DNA of 11,674 nt from an uncultured Gemmatimonadota bacterium (GTDB lineage Bacteria > Gemmatimonadota > Gemmatimonadetes > Gemmatimonadales > GWC2-71-9). A program made the position numbers and the translations under genes. The stretch lies in contig CAMPKP010000117.1 of the NCBI GenBank assembly GCA_946887295.1, positions 1 through 11,674 on the forward strand, read 5' to 3'. Below the pieces are notes generated by a model. That model worked only from the letters and a program-made list of their open reading frames with translations, searched no databases and had not been told where the DNA came from. Shown here one piece after another: positions 1 through 8,561 of this stretch. Every line of letters begins with the position of its first letter. Positions within the stretch are counted from its first letter, which is position 1.

Positions 1-287
1 GGGGCGGCGTCATCCGGCCTCCCGAGCTCCGCGATCTCGCCTTCCCGTTCGAGACGCCGCCCAAGGAGCTTCGCGGCGCCTCGCTCGACGTACTCTTCTG
101 GGTCAAGGTGGACGGGCGGGTCGAGCGCTACGAGGTCCATCCGGTCATCACCGACGAGGACTACGCGCGCAAGTTCGACGAGGTCATCCGGGCCTTCCGC
201 TTCACGCCGGCCCGGGCTCCCGATGGGAGCCGCATCGCCGGGACCACCAGAGTGACGTTCACGCTGCCGGGCAAGCGGAGCTCGTGA
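1..287 (+). CDS. C-terminal fragment of a TonB-like (TonB_C-type) domain protein
   Basis: Only the 3' end is present. The open frame is read from base 3 and stops at a TGA at 285-287, giving about 94 residues. The pattern fits a TonB C-terminal fold: a strand with a turn (VLFWVKVDGRVERYEVHP), a helix (ARKFDEVIRAF), then FRFTPARAPDGS and a final strand ending TFTLPGKRSS. This matches the family layout of G-x-V, then a helix, then [RF]-F-x-PA-x(3)-G, then a beta strand. Proteins with this domain either transduce proton-motive force to outer-membrane receptors or are periplasmic proteins that borrowed the fold. The N-terminal part, which would show a membrane anchor or other domains, lies outside the window. 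No functional link to the downstream permease is visible. Domain assignment is moderate; specific function is unknown. Confidence 0.55.
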   Translation, partial: GGVIRPPELRDLAFPFETPPKELRGASLDVLFWVKVDGRVERYEVHPVITDEDYARKFDEVIRAFRFTPARAPDGSRIAGTTRVTFTLPGKRSS

Positions 288-372
288 TCGCCGGTCGCGG
301 CTCCTTCAATTCATGCAGGTGACATCACAGGCCTGATGCTCCTGCTTTCCGCACGCTCCCGTATTCCCAACC

Positions 373-376
373 GAGG
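373..376 (+). promoter_or_regulatory. Ribosome binding site of the amino acid permease
   Basis: GAGG lies 6 nt upstream of the ATG at 383 and supports that start. The 95-bp gap before the permease (288-382) otherwise holds only short palindromes (CAGGCCTG at 328-335; GTGA-CA-TCAC at 319-328). I could not recognise a convincing promoter there. Confidence 0.55.
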
Positions 377-382
377 TCTCTG

Positions 383-1899
<1,517 letters not shown>

Positions 1900-1927
<28 letters not shown>

Positions 1928-1973
1928 AACGGCGGGCGTGGACGCGGCCCTCGCCTCGGGGCAGCCGCGCGCC
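1900..1973. repeat. Nested imperfect inverted repeat between convergent genes (possible bidirectional terminator)
   Basis: Outer arms of 8 bp (GGCGCGCG at 1900-1907 and its complement at 1966-1973) enclose inner arms of 9 bp with one G-T pair (GGTGAGGGC at 1913-1921 and GCCCTCGCC at 1947-1955). The structure covers the last permease codons and the whole gap to the kinase stop. There is no T-run on either side, so it is not a classical intrinsic terminator. In a GC-rich genome part of this may be chance. Confidence 0.35.
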
Positions 1974-1975
1974 TC

Positions 1976-2881
1976 TCAGGAATCCGGGCTTTCCTTCGCG
2001 GCCAGTCGGAGGGCTCCGACGACGGCGTCCACCGGCGCATCGATGGGACGCAGCCCGGGCTGCTCCCCCAGTCGCGCCAGGACGCTGCGCCGGAGCGGCC
2101 TGTCCTCGGCCAGCAGCCCACCGGTGAGCGCGACGCCGATCGGCGGCTCCGCCTCGAGCAGCGGCAGGAGACAGATCGCCAGCTGCGACAGCTCCCGGGC
2201 CGCATAGTCGGCGATACCCTGTGCCAGGGGGTCGCCCTGCGCCGCGACGTCGAGCACGTGCGGAGCGAGGGCGGCGAGCTCCGACGGCGAGGCGCTCGCG
2301 GCCCAGCGGACCAGCGCATCGAAGTCGGGGCTGCGCGTCGCCGAGAGCAGGCGGTCGCTCAGCGCCGTGCGGGGGCTGCGGCCATCCCGTGCCCGGCTCA
2401 CCGCCCCGAGGGCGGCCCGGCCGATCGCGTAACCGCTCCCTTCGTCGCCCATCTGCCACCCGTATCCGCCGATGCGGTGGTGCGCTCCCGCGGCGTCCCG
2501 CCCCACGGCGATGCTCCCGGTCCCCGCACTCACCACGATTCCGGGCCCGCCCTCGAACGCTCCCGCCAGCGCGAGCTCGATGTCGGTCGTGACGATCACT
2601 CGCCGGGCCACGTTCTCTCCCCGCAGCGCCTTGGCGAGCTCGCTGCGCTCCGGATCCCGTCCGGCGCCCGCGGCGCCGACCAGCAGGACATCCCCCGTGA
2701 GTCGGCCCAGGCCGGCGAGCGCTCGCCGCACCACCTCCGCGATCATTCCCGCCGACGCGAGCGCACGCCCGGGCCGGACGGCCGCGCCCGGGCCGTCCGC
2801 CCGGGCGAGGACGTCGCCCCCTTCGGAGACTCCTACCGCGGTCTTGCTGCCGCCGACATCGGCGCCGATCAGAATGGCCAT
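1976..2881 (-). CDS. BadF/BadG/BcrA-family sugar kinase (N-acetylglucosamine / N-acetylmuramic acid kinase-like)
   Basis: A 301-residue cytoplasmic kinase of the ASKHA fold, close to the usual length of NAGK-type enzymes. The phosphate-1 loop is GADVGGSKT (residues 6-14), a candidate catalytic Asp is D100 in VTTDIELALAG, and the phosphate-2 motif is SAGTGS (118-123). GGYGWQMGDEGSGYAIGR (138-155) is the characteristic NAGK segment, and ALTGGLL further on is the adenosine-side glycine motif. It would phosphorylate an amino sugar with ATP at the 6-hydroxyl. Clostridial MurK, of the same family, acts on both MurNAc and GlcNAc, and nagZ and namZ in this window make those substrates likely. BadF-type dehydratase activators are excluded by the lack of their iron-sulfur cysteines. 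The ATG at 2881 is the only usable start because an in-frame stop lies at 2894-2896, yet no clear Shine-Dalgarno precedes it. It lies 29 bp behind SSS-1 on the same strand, probably in one transcript. Confidence 0.85.
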   Translation of the reverse strand: MAILIGADVGGSKTAVGVSEGGDVLARADGPGAAVRPGRALASAGMIAEVVRRALAGLGRLTGDVLLVGAAGAGRDPERSELAKALRGENVARRVIVTTDIELALAGAFEGGPGIVVSAGTGSIAVGRDAAGAHHRIGGYGWQMGDEGSGYAIGRAALGAVSRARDGRSPRTALSDRLLSATRSPDFDALVRWAASASPSELAALAPHVLDVAAQGDPLAQGIADYAARELSQLAICLLPLLEAEPPIGVALTGGLLAEDRPLRRSVLARLGEQPGLRPIDAPVDAVVGALRLAAKESPDS

Positions 2882-2910
2882 GAGCGAGATGTGCTACGTG
2901 TGCCTGCGGG

Positions 2911-4458
2911 TCATCGTGAGGACGAGGTCAGGTCGCCGTCCCGTGCAGCGCGATGGGGCGAAGTCGCGTCGCCCGTCGTGCTGCCGGGTCGTCTGCCGGA
3001 GGGAAGATAGCTGAGCGCCACGCCGGTACAGAACGCGAGCGTCGTTCCCAGCGGGACGTACCAGGGCCAGGCCAGCCGGCCGACGGGCTCCAGCCAGGCC
3101 AGTCGAGGCAGGAGGGCGAGCCTCTTGGCGAAGATCACGACCAGCATGACGCTCACCGTGATCGCGACCGCCCCGACGACGTCCCGCCCCCGGGCCCTGG
3201 GCCACTTGCCGGCAAGCAGGTAGGTGCCCAGCAGGGGACCGTAGGTGATCGACGCGATCGACAGCGCGAGGACCACGACCGGCGTATCGTTGCCGCGCGC
3301 CGCGTAGTGGAAATAGAGCGCCCCGAAGATGAGCCCGAGCGCCCAAGCGGCCGAGAAGAGGCGGCCGACCTTCAACAGGTGCACCGGGTCGGTGCGTCCC
3401 GTCACGGAGCCGTACAGGTCGTGGGTGGCGGACGAGGCCAGGGAATTGATCGCGGAGCTGTGGGTGCCCATGGCGGCGGCGAGAATGCCCGCGATCACCA
3501 GGCCCGAGAGGCCCGCCGGGAGATGCTCCACCACGAAGCGGGGGAACAGCTCGTCACCGGGCGCGCCCGGTGGCGCGAAGCCCGCGGCCCAGATCGCGAC
3601 CCCGACCAGCAGGAAGAGGGTGAACTGGAACATCACCATCACCCCGGAGCCGACCAGCGCCATCCGTGCGTCGCGCAGGGAGCGGGTCGCCAACAGCCGC
3701 TGAACGATGAGATGGTCGGTTCCATGCGACGCGGCCGAAAGCAGCGCGCCGCCCACGATGCCGCCGAGGAGGGTGTACGTCCGGGTGAACGAGATCGTCG
3801 GATCGATCACCCGCAGCTTGCCTTCGGCCGCGGCGAGGGCGAGCGAGTGCTCCGGCCCGCCCGCCAGATGCCACGCCACGAAGAGCGCGCCGATGCCGCC
3901 CGCCAGATACACCGACAGCTGGAGCACGTCGGTCCACACCACCGCCTTGAAACCGCCGAACCAGGTGTAGATCATCGTGACGACGCCCATGGCCACGATG
4001 GAGGTCGGGATGCTCCACCCCGTGACCAGCGCCAGCGGAATGGCGCTCGCGAACACCCGCACCGCGTCCCCGAGAAAGCGCGAGAGCAGAAAGATGGCCG
4101 ACGTCAGCCGCCGGGTGCCGACCCCGAAGCGGTGCTCCAGCCGGGCGTAGGCCGTCTCCTGCTCGCCCCGGAAGTAGCCGGGGAGCAGCCACACCGCCAC
4201 GCCGATCCGGCCGATCAGGTACCCGAGGGTGAGCTGGAGAAAGGTGAGGTCGCCCCGCGCGCCGATGCCGGGAATCGAGATGACCGTGAGCGCCGATGTC
4301 TCGGTCGCGACGATCGAGAGCAGGATGGCCCAGGCGGGGAGGTCCCGCGCGCCGAGGAAATAGTCGGCCGCGCTCCGCTGATGGCGGGCCACCCAGAGCC
4401 CGACGCCGAGCGTGAACACGAAGTACAGGCCGACCACGACTACGTCGAGGGTGTGCAA
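2911..4458 (-). CDS. Sodium:solute symporter family protein (SSS-1), candidate amino sugar transporter
   Basis: A 515-residue inner-membrane symporter with about 13 hydrophobic segments, normal for the SSS family (PutP, SGLT, SiaT). It begins LDVVVVGLYFVFTLGVGLW, then DYFLGARDLPAW (residues 32-43), the usual SSS N-terminal signature. ETSALTVISIPG (53-64) lies in the TM1-TM2 substrate and sodium region. YTWFGGFKAVVWTDVLQ (164-180) is the conserved family motif. AAAMGTHSSAINSLASSATHD, split in two here only for length, carries the serines expected at the Na2 site. A hydrophilic tail of about 30 residues ends the protein. The start is TTG at 4458: no ATG or GTG occurs between it and the in-frame stop at 4522-4524, and the next candidate (GTG, codon 8) would cut into TM0. 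Substrate is not determined by sequence. Coupling to an amino sugar kinase 29 bp downstream suggests GlcNAc or MurNAc. Confidence 0.88.
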   Translation of the reverse strand: MHTLDVVVVGLYFVFTLGVGLWVARHQRSAADYFLGARDLPAWAILLSIVATETSALTVISIPGIGARGDLTFLQLTLGYLIGRIGVAVWLLPGYFRGEQETAYARLEHRFGVGTRRLTSAIFLLSRFLGDAVRVFASAIPLALVTGWSIPTSIVAMGVVTMIYTWFGGFKAVVWTDVLQLSVYLAGGIGALFVAWHLAGGPEHSLALAAAEGKLRVIDPTISFTRTYTLLGGIVGGALLSAASHGTDHLIVQRLLATRSLRDARMALVGSGVMVMFQFTLFLLVGVAIWAAGFAPPGAPGDELFPRFVVEHLPAGLSGLVIAGILAAAMGTHSSAINSLASSATHDLYGSVTGRTDPVHLLKVGRLFSAAWALGLIFGALYFHYAARGNDTPVVVLALSIASITYGPLLGTYLLAGKWPRARGRDVVGAVAITVSVMLVVIFAKRLALLPRLAWLEPVGRLAWPWYVPLGTTLAFCTGVALSYLPSGRRPGSTTGDATSPHRAARDGDLTSSSR

Positions 4459-4523
4459 GTCCGGGCCGAGTTGAAGACTGGAATGGGAGAATCCGGAACG
4501 TGACGACCGGACGGCACAAGGCT
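4459..4523 (-). promoter_or_regulatory. Presumed promoter region of the SSS-1 / kinase unit
   Basis: These 65 bases separate the terminator of the upstream unit from the TTG start of SSS-1, so a promoter for the two-gene unit is expected here. A TTGTGC-like hexamer (complement of 4514-4519) is followed, 19 nt on, by a GGATTC-like hexamer (complement of 4489-4494). Both are poor matches to sigma-70 elements, so the location rests on layout more than on motif. No clear Shine-Dalgarno precedes the TTG. Confidence 0.25.
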
Positions 4524-4557
4524 AAAAAAGCGGCCCGGCAACCGCGGTTGCCGGGCC
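4524..4557 (-). terminator. Intrinsic terminator after the iron-sulfur carrier gene
   Basis: A perfect 26-bp palindrome occupies 4532-4557 (arms starting GGCCCGGCAAC). Read on the minus strand it is followed by two bases and then six consecutive T (complement of AAAAAA at 4524-4529). This is a textbook rho-independent terminator for the transcript ending with the gene at 4594-4962. The stop codon is 36 bp away, and those bases hold nothing else recognisable. Confidence 0.85.
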
Positions 4558-4593
4558 ACCTGTCTCGTCTATTCTCGACTCTTCACGAGTGGC

Positions 4594-4962
4594 TTAGGCC
4601 GTGAAGCTGCTGCCGCACCCGCACCCGCCGGTCGCGTTCGGATTGCTGAAGGTGAAACCGGAGCCCTGCATCGAGCTGACGTAGTCGATCGTGATGCCGG
4701 TGAGATACTGCGCGCTGAAGCCGTCCACGAACAGTCTGACGCCGCTCACCTCGGTGACGAAGTCGTCGTCGAGGGGACGCTCCTCGATGTTGAGGCTGTA
4801 CTTGAACCCGGAGCAGCCGCCCGGCAGCACGCTGACCCGAAGCCCCGCGCTCTCCACCGGCACCTGTTCCTGGGTGATGAACTTCCGCACTTCTTCGGCC
4901 GCCCGCCCCGTCAAGTTGACGGTGAGCCCACCCGCCGGGGCCTGCTGGTCGATACCACTCAT
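4594..4962 (-). CDS. A-type iron-sulfur cluster carrier (IscA/ErpA/HesB family)
   Basis: A 122-residue cytoplasmic protein, full length for the family, which receives Fe-S clusters from the assembly scaffold and delivers them to apo-enzymes. The three invariant cysteines are present: C50 in LPGGCSGF and C114 and C116 in GGCGCGSS near the C-terminus. IDYVSSMQGSGFTFSNPNA (residues 92-110) is the standard penultimate block. An N-terminal extension of about 12 residues (SGIDQQAPAGG) precedes the usual start of the domain. The ATG at 4962 has a strong AAGGAG 6 nt upstream. It is the last gene of the unit nagZ, SSS-2, A-type carrier, 30 bp behind SSS-2 and directly before a strong terminator. Whether it is IscA, ErpA or SufA cannot be decided from sequence alone, and no other Fe-S assembly gene is visible. 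The metabolic link to sugar uptake is unclear. Confidence 0.93.
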   Translation of the reverse strand: MSGIDQQAPAGGLTVNLTGRAAEEVRKFITQEQVPVESAGLRVSVLPGGCSGFKYSLNIEERPLDDDFVTEVSGVRLFVDGFSAQYLTGITIDYVSSMQGSGFTFSNPNATGGCGCGSSFTA

Positions 4963-4968
4963 GGGACG

Positions 4969-4974
4969 CTCCTT
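4969..4974 (-). promoter_or_regulatory. Ribosome binding site of the A-type carrier
   Basis: AAGGAG on the minus strand lies 6 nt before the ATG at 4962. Its first bases lie inside a possible small hairpin (4973-4987), so its accessibility could be controlled. Confidence 0.75.
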
Positions 4975-5005
4975 ACCGGGAGGGTAACCGGCCTAGGGGC
5001 CGGTT
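4973..5005 (-). promoter_or_regulatory. Two overlapping hairpins at the SSS-2 / A-type carrier junction
   Basis: Hairpin A at 4986-5005 has a perfect 8-bp stem (AACCGGCC paired with GGCCGGTT) and a 4-nt loop; it straddles the SSS-2 stop codon at 4993-4995. Hairpin B at 4973-4987 has a 5-bp stem (TTACC paired with GGTAA) and a 5-nt loop, and it includes the upstream edge of the carrier's Shine-Dalgarno. They share bases 4986-4987 and so are at least partly mutually exclusive. No T-run follows A, so it is not a terminator. It could stabilise or process mRNA, or modulate translation of the last gene. Confidence 0.4.
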
Positions 5006-6801
5006 CGATCTGGCGTCAAAGCTAACGACTCGGAATCCCCCCTGTCAACGCCGGCCTGAAGCGTCGGATCAGCACGCAAGTTGCGGTATATCAACGAGAA
5101 AGCCACGATGGCCACGGCCCCGTACATGACCCCTCGCCCTGGGGTCCCGGTGAGGGCGGCCCCGACCGCGAAGACGCAGGCGTACACTGCCACGACCCCC
5201 GCCACCCAGTTGACCCAGGAGAGCACCCCGCCCGGAATGGTGTCCCGGCCATAGCCGAGGCGCTCGCTCACCCGGCGCCAGCCGGCGCCGCCGGGGCGAA
5301 CCCGCCGGTAGAACCGGTCCAGGGTGGCATCGGACTCGGGGGCGGTCATGAACGTGACCGTCAGCCAGACCACGGTCGTGACCGCGACGGTGATCAGCAT
5401 GGTGAGCGCGTAGTCGCCCGAGGCGGTGTCGCCCAGGTCGAGACCGATGAACTGCAGGGAGACCGAGGTCACGAAGGAGGCGGCCATGGCGCTGATCTCC
5501 GACCACGCGTTGACCCGCCACCAGTACCAGCGAAGAATGAGGACCAGCCCGGTCCCCGCGCCGAGGCCCAGCAGCACCTTCCAGCCCTGCTCCACGCTGG
5601 TGAGAAACGCCATGACGACCAGCGACAGCACCATCAGGAGCGTCGTGGCCACGCGCGAGGCGACGACCTGCGCTCGCGGCCCCGCGTCGGGGCGGATGAA
5701 GCGCAGGTAGATGTCGTTCACCAGATAGGAGGCGCCCCAGTTCAGGTGGGTGCTGATGGTGCTCATGTACGCGGCGGCGAAGGCCGCGAGCATCAACCCC
5801 TTGAAGGGCGAGGGGAGCACGTCCACCATCACCCTGACATACCCTTCCTCGGGGTTGGCGAGGCCGGGGTAGCGGATGGCGGCGACGAAACCGACCAGAA
5901 TCCACGGCCAGGGGCGCAGCGCGTAGTGCGCGATGTTGAACCACAGGGTCGCGAGGAGGCCATGCCGCTCGTCCTTGGCCGAGAGGATCCGCTGGACGAT
6001 GTAGCCGCCGCCACCGGGCTCGGCCCCCGGATACCATGCCGCCCACCATTGGACCGCCAGGAAGACCATCAGGGTCGAGAGCGGAAGCCAGGCCTGGTCG
6101 GTGGGCGGAATGACGCCGAATGCCGCCTCGGCCGAGCCGAAGCGGCTGGCCGACTGCTCCACCAGCGAATCCAGCCCGCCGATCCACTCGACCGCGAGCA
6201 CCGCGAGGAGAATGGATCCGCCCATCGCGACGACGAATTGGAACGCGTCGGTCACGATCACGCCCCAGAGACCCGCGAGGACGCTGTAGAGCGCCGTGAT
6301 CCCGAAGAGCACGATGGCCGCGACCCACGGGTTCACGTCGAGGGTGATGCCCAGGATCGTCACCATCGCCCGGGTGACCCAGCCCATGATGATGAGGTTG
6401 ATCGGGATCGCGAGATAGAGCCCGCGGAAGCCCCGGAGCGCCGCCGCCGGCCGCCCGCCGTAGCGCAGCTCGGCGAATTCGACGTCGGTCAGCACGCCGG
6501 CCCGGCGCCAGAGCCGGGAAAAGAAGAAGACGGTGAGGATCCCGGAGATCGCTCCGTTCCACCAGAGCCAGTTGCCCGCGACGCCGTACTTGGCGACCAG
6601 CCCGGCGACCGCGAGCGGCGTGTCCGCCGCGAAGGTGGTGGCGACCATCGAGGTCCCCGCCAGCCACCAGGGCAGCGACCGGCCGGTCACGAAGTAGTCG
6701 GCCAGCGACTGGCCCGCCTTCCTGGTGTACGCCAGCCCGATGGCGGCGGACACCACGAAGTACAGCGCGATGATCAGCCAGTCGGACAGAGCGAGCGTCA
6801 T
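4993..6801 (-). CDS. Sodium:solute symporter family protein (SSS-2), candidate GlcNAc/MurNAc transporter
   Basis: A 602-residue inner-membrane SSS transporter, longer than SSS-1 through an added C-terminal portion. ALSDWLIIALYFVVSAAIG opens the first membrane segment, then DYFVTGRSLPWWLAGTSM (residues 35-52). LYSVLAGLWGVIVTDAFQF (171-189) is the conserved WTD-Q-type block. AAYMSTISTHLNWGASYLVN (343-362) holds the sodium-site serine/threonine residues of TM8. A cytoplasmic loop near 485-525 precedes two further membrane segments. The start is the ATG at 6801, with GAAGGGG a few bases upstream and the typical SSS N-terminus. The frame is open further upstream, but that part is antisense-like filler lying over nagZ. 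The start overlaps the nagZ stop as ATGA (6798-6801), so the two are probably translationally coupled. The likely substrate is therefore the NagZ product, GlcNAc, or a related muropeptide sugar; this is inference from coupling. Confidence 0.9.
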   Translation of the reverse strand: MTLALSDWLIIALYFVVSAAIGLAYTRKAGQSLADYFVTGRSLPWWLAGTSMVATTFAADTPLAVAGLVAKYGVAGNWLWWNGAISGILTVFFFSRLWRRAGVLTDVEFAELRYGGRPAAALRGFRGLYLAIPINLIIMGWVTRAMVTILGITLDVNPWVAAIVLFGITALYSVLAGLWGVIVTDAFQFVVAMGGSILLAVLAVEWIGGLDSLVEQSASRFGSAEAAFGVIPPTDQAWLPLSTLMVFLAVQWWAAWYPGAEPGGGGYIVQRILSAKDERHGLLATLWFNIAHYALRPWPWILVGFVAAIRYPGLANPEEGYVRVMVDVLPSPFKGLMLAAFAAAYMSTISTHLNWGASYLVNDIYLRFIRPDAGPRAQVVASRVATTLLMVLSLVVMAFLTSVEQGWKVLLGLGAGTGLVLILRWYWWRVNAWSEISAMAASFVTSVSLQFIGLDLGDTASGDYALTMLITVAVTTVVWLTVTFMTAPESDATLDRFYRRVRPGGAGWRRVSERLGYGRDTIPGGVLSWVNWVAGVVAVYACVFAVGAALTGTPGRGVMYGAVAIVAFSLIYRNLRADPTLQAGVDRGDSESLALTPDRTGP

Positions 6802-8561
6802 GGCGCACCCCTTCGCTGGACACCCCAGCCGCGGGAATAGAGAGGAGGTATGGAGATCGGAAGCCGCCCGGTGATCGGTGCCGCGCCCGCCAGTGCCCTG
6901 GCCACGGCCTCCTCCGTCACCGGATTGGAGCGCCAGCCGATGAGGTAGGACCCCACCTCGGGCAGGCGCGAGATGAGGTAGGGATTCCCCAGCGAGACGA
7001 GAATCGTGGGGCGGACCCGCGCGGTCGCGGCGATCAGCGACGACAGCCGCTCCGGCAGTCCGATGCTGCCGCGCCACGCCGTCGGCTTGTCTGCGGTGAC
7101 GAAGAGCGCGACCGGCCTGCGCGCCAGCGCGACGGCCGCCGAGTCGTAGCTGGCGGGGCCGCTTCCCGGCCAGAGGCGGAACACGGTGGGCGCGAGTCCC
7201 TGGCGGCGAAGCTCCGCGGCGAGCGCGATGCCGACCGTCCGGTTCTCCTCCTCGCCGAACGTCACCAGGGCGATCGGCGCGTTCGAGCGGCGGAGTCCGT
7301 GCACCGTTCCGCCCGCGTCCTTCACCATCACGACCGACTGCTCGGCCATCCGCCTGGCTTCCCGCAGGAAGCGGGTGCTGCCGACGGTCGCGGGTACGCT
7401 GTCGAGCGAGACCGTGCGCCGGGTGAAGAGGCCCAGGTCACGCTTGGCCTGGAGGACGCGTCGCACCGAGGCCTCGAGCCGTTCGGCGGTGATCTGGCCG
7501 CGCCCGACCGCCGCCTCCAGCGAGGCGATGGCCCCGGCGGGATCGGCCGGCTGCAGCAGCAGGTCGGCCCCGGCGAGAAAGGCCCGCAGTGAGGCGTCCG
7601 CGCCGTAGGCCCCGGTGATGGCGCCCATGTCGAGCGCGTCGGTCACCACCAGGCCCTCGAACGCGAGCGAGTCGCGCAGGATGCCGGTGAGGATCCCGGG
7701 GGAGACCGTGCCCGGCCGCGGCTCGCCGGGATCGATGCCCGGCAGCGCGATGTGGGCCGACATCACCACCTTCACGCCGGCGGCTATCGCGCTCCGAAAG
7801 GGCACCAGCTCGACCGAGTCGAGCCCCGACCAGCTCGACGCGATCACGGGCAGCGCCAGGTGCGAGTCGGTCCCGGTGTTCCCATGACCGGGGAAGTGCT
7901 TCGCGGTAGCCAGCATCCCGTGGTCCTGCAGCCCGCGGATTTCGGCCGCGACCATCCGGCCCACGGCGGCCGGGTCCTCGCCGAAGGAGCGGGTGTTGAT
8001 GATCGGATTGTCGGGATTGTTGTTGACGTCCGCCACCGGCGCGAAGGCGAGATGCACTCCGACCGCGCGCCCCTCGAGCGCCGTGATGCGTCCCATCTCG
8101 TACGCCACGCTGTCGCTCCCGGTGGCGGCCACGCCCATATTGGGTGGGAGCGGAGTCCCACCGTTGAGCCGGATGCTGGTGCCGCCCTCGAGGTCCGAGG
8201 CGATCAGCAGCGGGAGGTCCGAGCGCTGCTGGAGCCGGTTGAGCTTCGCGGCGATGTCCAGCGGCGATCCCACCGAAACGATGAGACCGCCGACGTGGAG
8301 CGAGTCCACCCACATCTCCATCCTGGCGAACGCCTCTGCGTCGTAGGCCGCATACGTGCCGGGAATCCACGGCACGACCAGCTGCGCGATCTTGTCGCGC
8401 AGCGAGAGCGTGGCGAGCAGGTGGTCCACGCTCGGCACCACGGTCAGGTCCGGCCGGAACGGCTCCGGACTCGGCTCCGGCGCGGAGACTCCGGGGCCAC
8501 CACCGCAGGCGCAGAGCGATACCGTCACGAGCGCGAGGAGCTTGGCGTGCACCGATCTCAT
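6798..8561 (-). CDS. nagZ: NagZ-type GH3 beta-N-acetylhexosaminidase, lipoprotein
   Basis: A 587-residue exported two-domain GH3 enzyme resembling Bacillus NagZ/YbbD. It removes GlcNAc from the non-reducing end of peptidoglycan fragments. A signal peptide (KLLALVTVSLCAC) has a lipobox ending at C19, followed by a Pro/Glu-rich linker to about residue 40. The GH3 N-domain follows: SDLEGG (122-127) for substrate binding; KHFPGHGNTGTDSH (221-234), whose D232-H234 pair is the NagZ-specific acid/base dyad; and VTDALDM with the expected nucleophile D308. The (alpha/beta) C-terminal domain runs from about 386 to the end. The stop overlaps the SSS-2 start by four bases. The ATG at 8561 has AGGA only 1 nt away, while an in-frame GTG at 8552 has the same AGGA 10 nt away, so either could be the true start. 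Both retain the signal peptide. The gene is head-to-head with namZ. The dyad argues against a beta-glucosidase. Confidence 0.92.
   Translation of the reverse strand: MRSVHAKLLALVTVSLCACGGGPGVSAPEPSPEPFRPDLTVVPSVDHLLATLSLRDKIAQLVVPWIPGTYAAYDAEAFARMEMWVDSLHVGGLIVSVGSPLDIAAKLNRLQQRSDLPLLIASDLEGGTSIRLNGGTPLPPNMGVAATGSDSVAYEMGRITALEGRAVGVHLAFAPVADVNNNPDNPIINTRSFGEDPAAVGRMVAAEIRGLQDHGMLATAKHFPGHGNTGTDSHLALPVIASSWSGLDSVELVPFRSAIAAGVKVVMSAHIALPGIDPGEPRPGTVSPGILTGILRDSLAFEGLVVTDALDMGAITGAYGADASLRAFLAGADLLLQPADPAGAIASLEAAVGRGQITAERLEASVRRVLQAKRDLGLFTRRTVSLDSVPATVGSTRFLREARRMAEQSVVMVKDAGGTVHGLRRSNAPIALVTFGEEENRTVGIALAAELRRQGLAPTVFRLWPGSGPASYDSAAVALARRPVALFVTADKPTAWRGSIGLPERLSSLIAATARVRPTILVSLGNPYLISRLPEVGSYLIGWRSNPVTEEAVARALAGAAPITGRLPISIPPLYSRGWGVQRRGAP
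8535..8540 (+). promoter_or_regulatory. Ribosome binding site deciding the GTG start of namZ
   Basis: GAGGAG lies exactly 6 nt before the GTG at 8547 and inside the nagZ coding sequence on the opposite strand. It selects this GTG over later TTG (8571) and GTG (8577) codons, which would leave too short a signal peptide. A weak GATACC at 8518-8523 could be part of a promoter, also within nagZ. Confidence 0.65.

Noticed and set aside
1976..2881. Kinase read as an activator of (R)-2-hydroxyacyl-CoA dehydratase (true BadF/BcrA type)
   Set aside because: The cysteines that bind the bridging Fe-S cluster in those activators are missing, and the NAGK-type GDEGSGY segment is present.
2953..4503. Long plus-strand open frame (516 codons) opposite SSS-1
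   Set aside because: It is a charged, repetitive composition shadow of the symporter gene without any recognisable domain.
5746..6840. Plus-strand open frame (364 codons) opposite SSS-2
   Set aside because: It has the same antisense composition; the minus strand carries the conserved SSS motifs.
6802..7077. Apparent 92-residue N-terminal extension of SSS-2
   Set aside because: It overlaps the end of nagZ in another frame and is not hydrophobic. The ATG at 6801 begins the standard SSS N-terminus.
7752..8546. Apparent N-terminal extension of NamZ
   Set aside because: It is antisense to nagZ, while a good Shine-Dalgarno and signal peptide mark the GTG at 8547.
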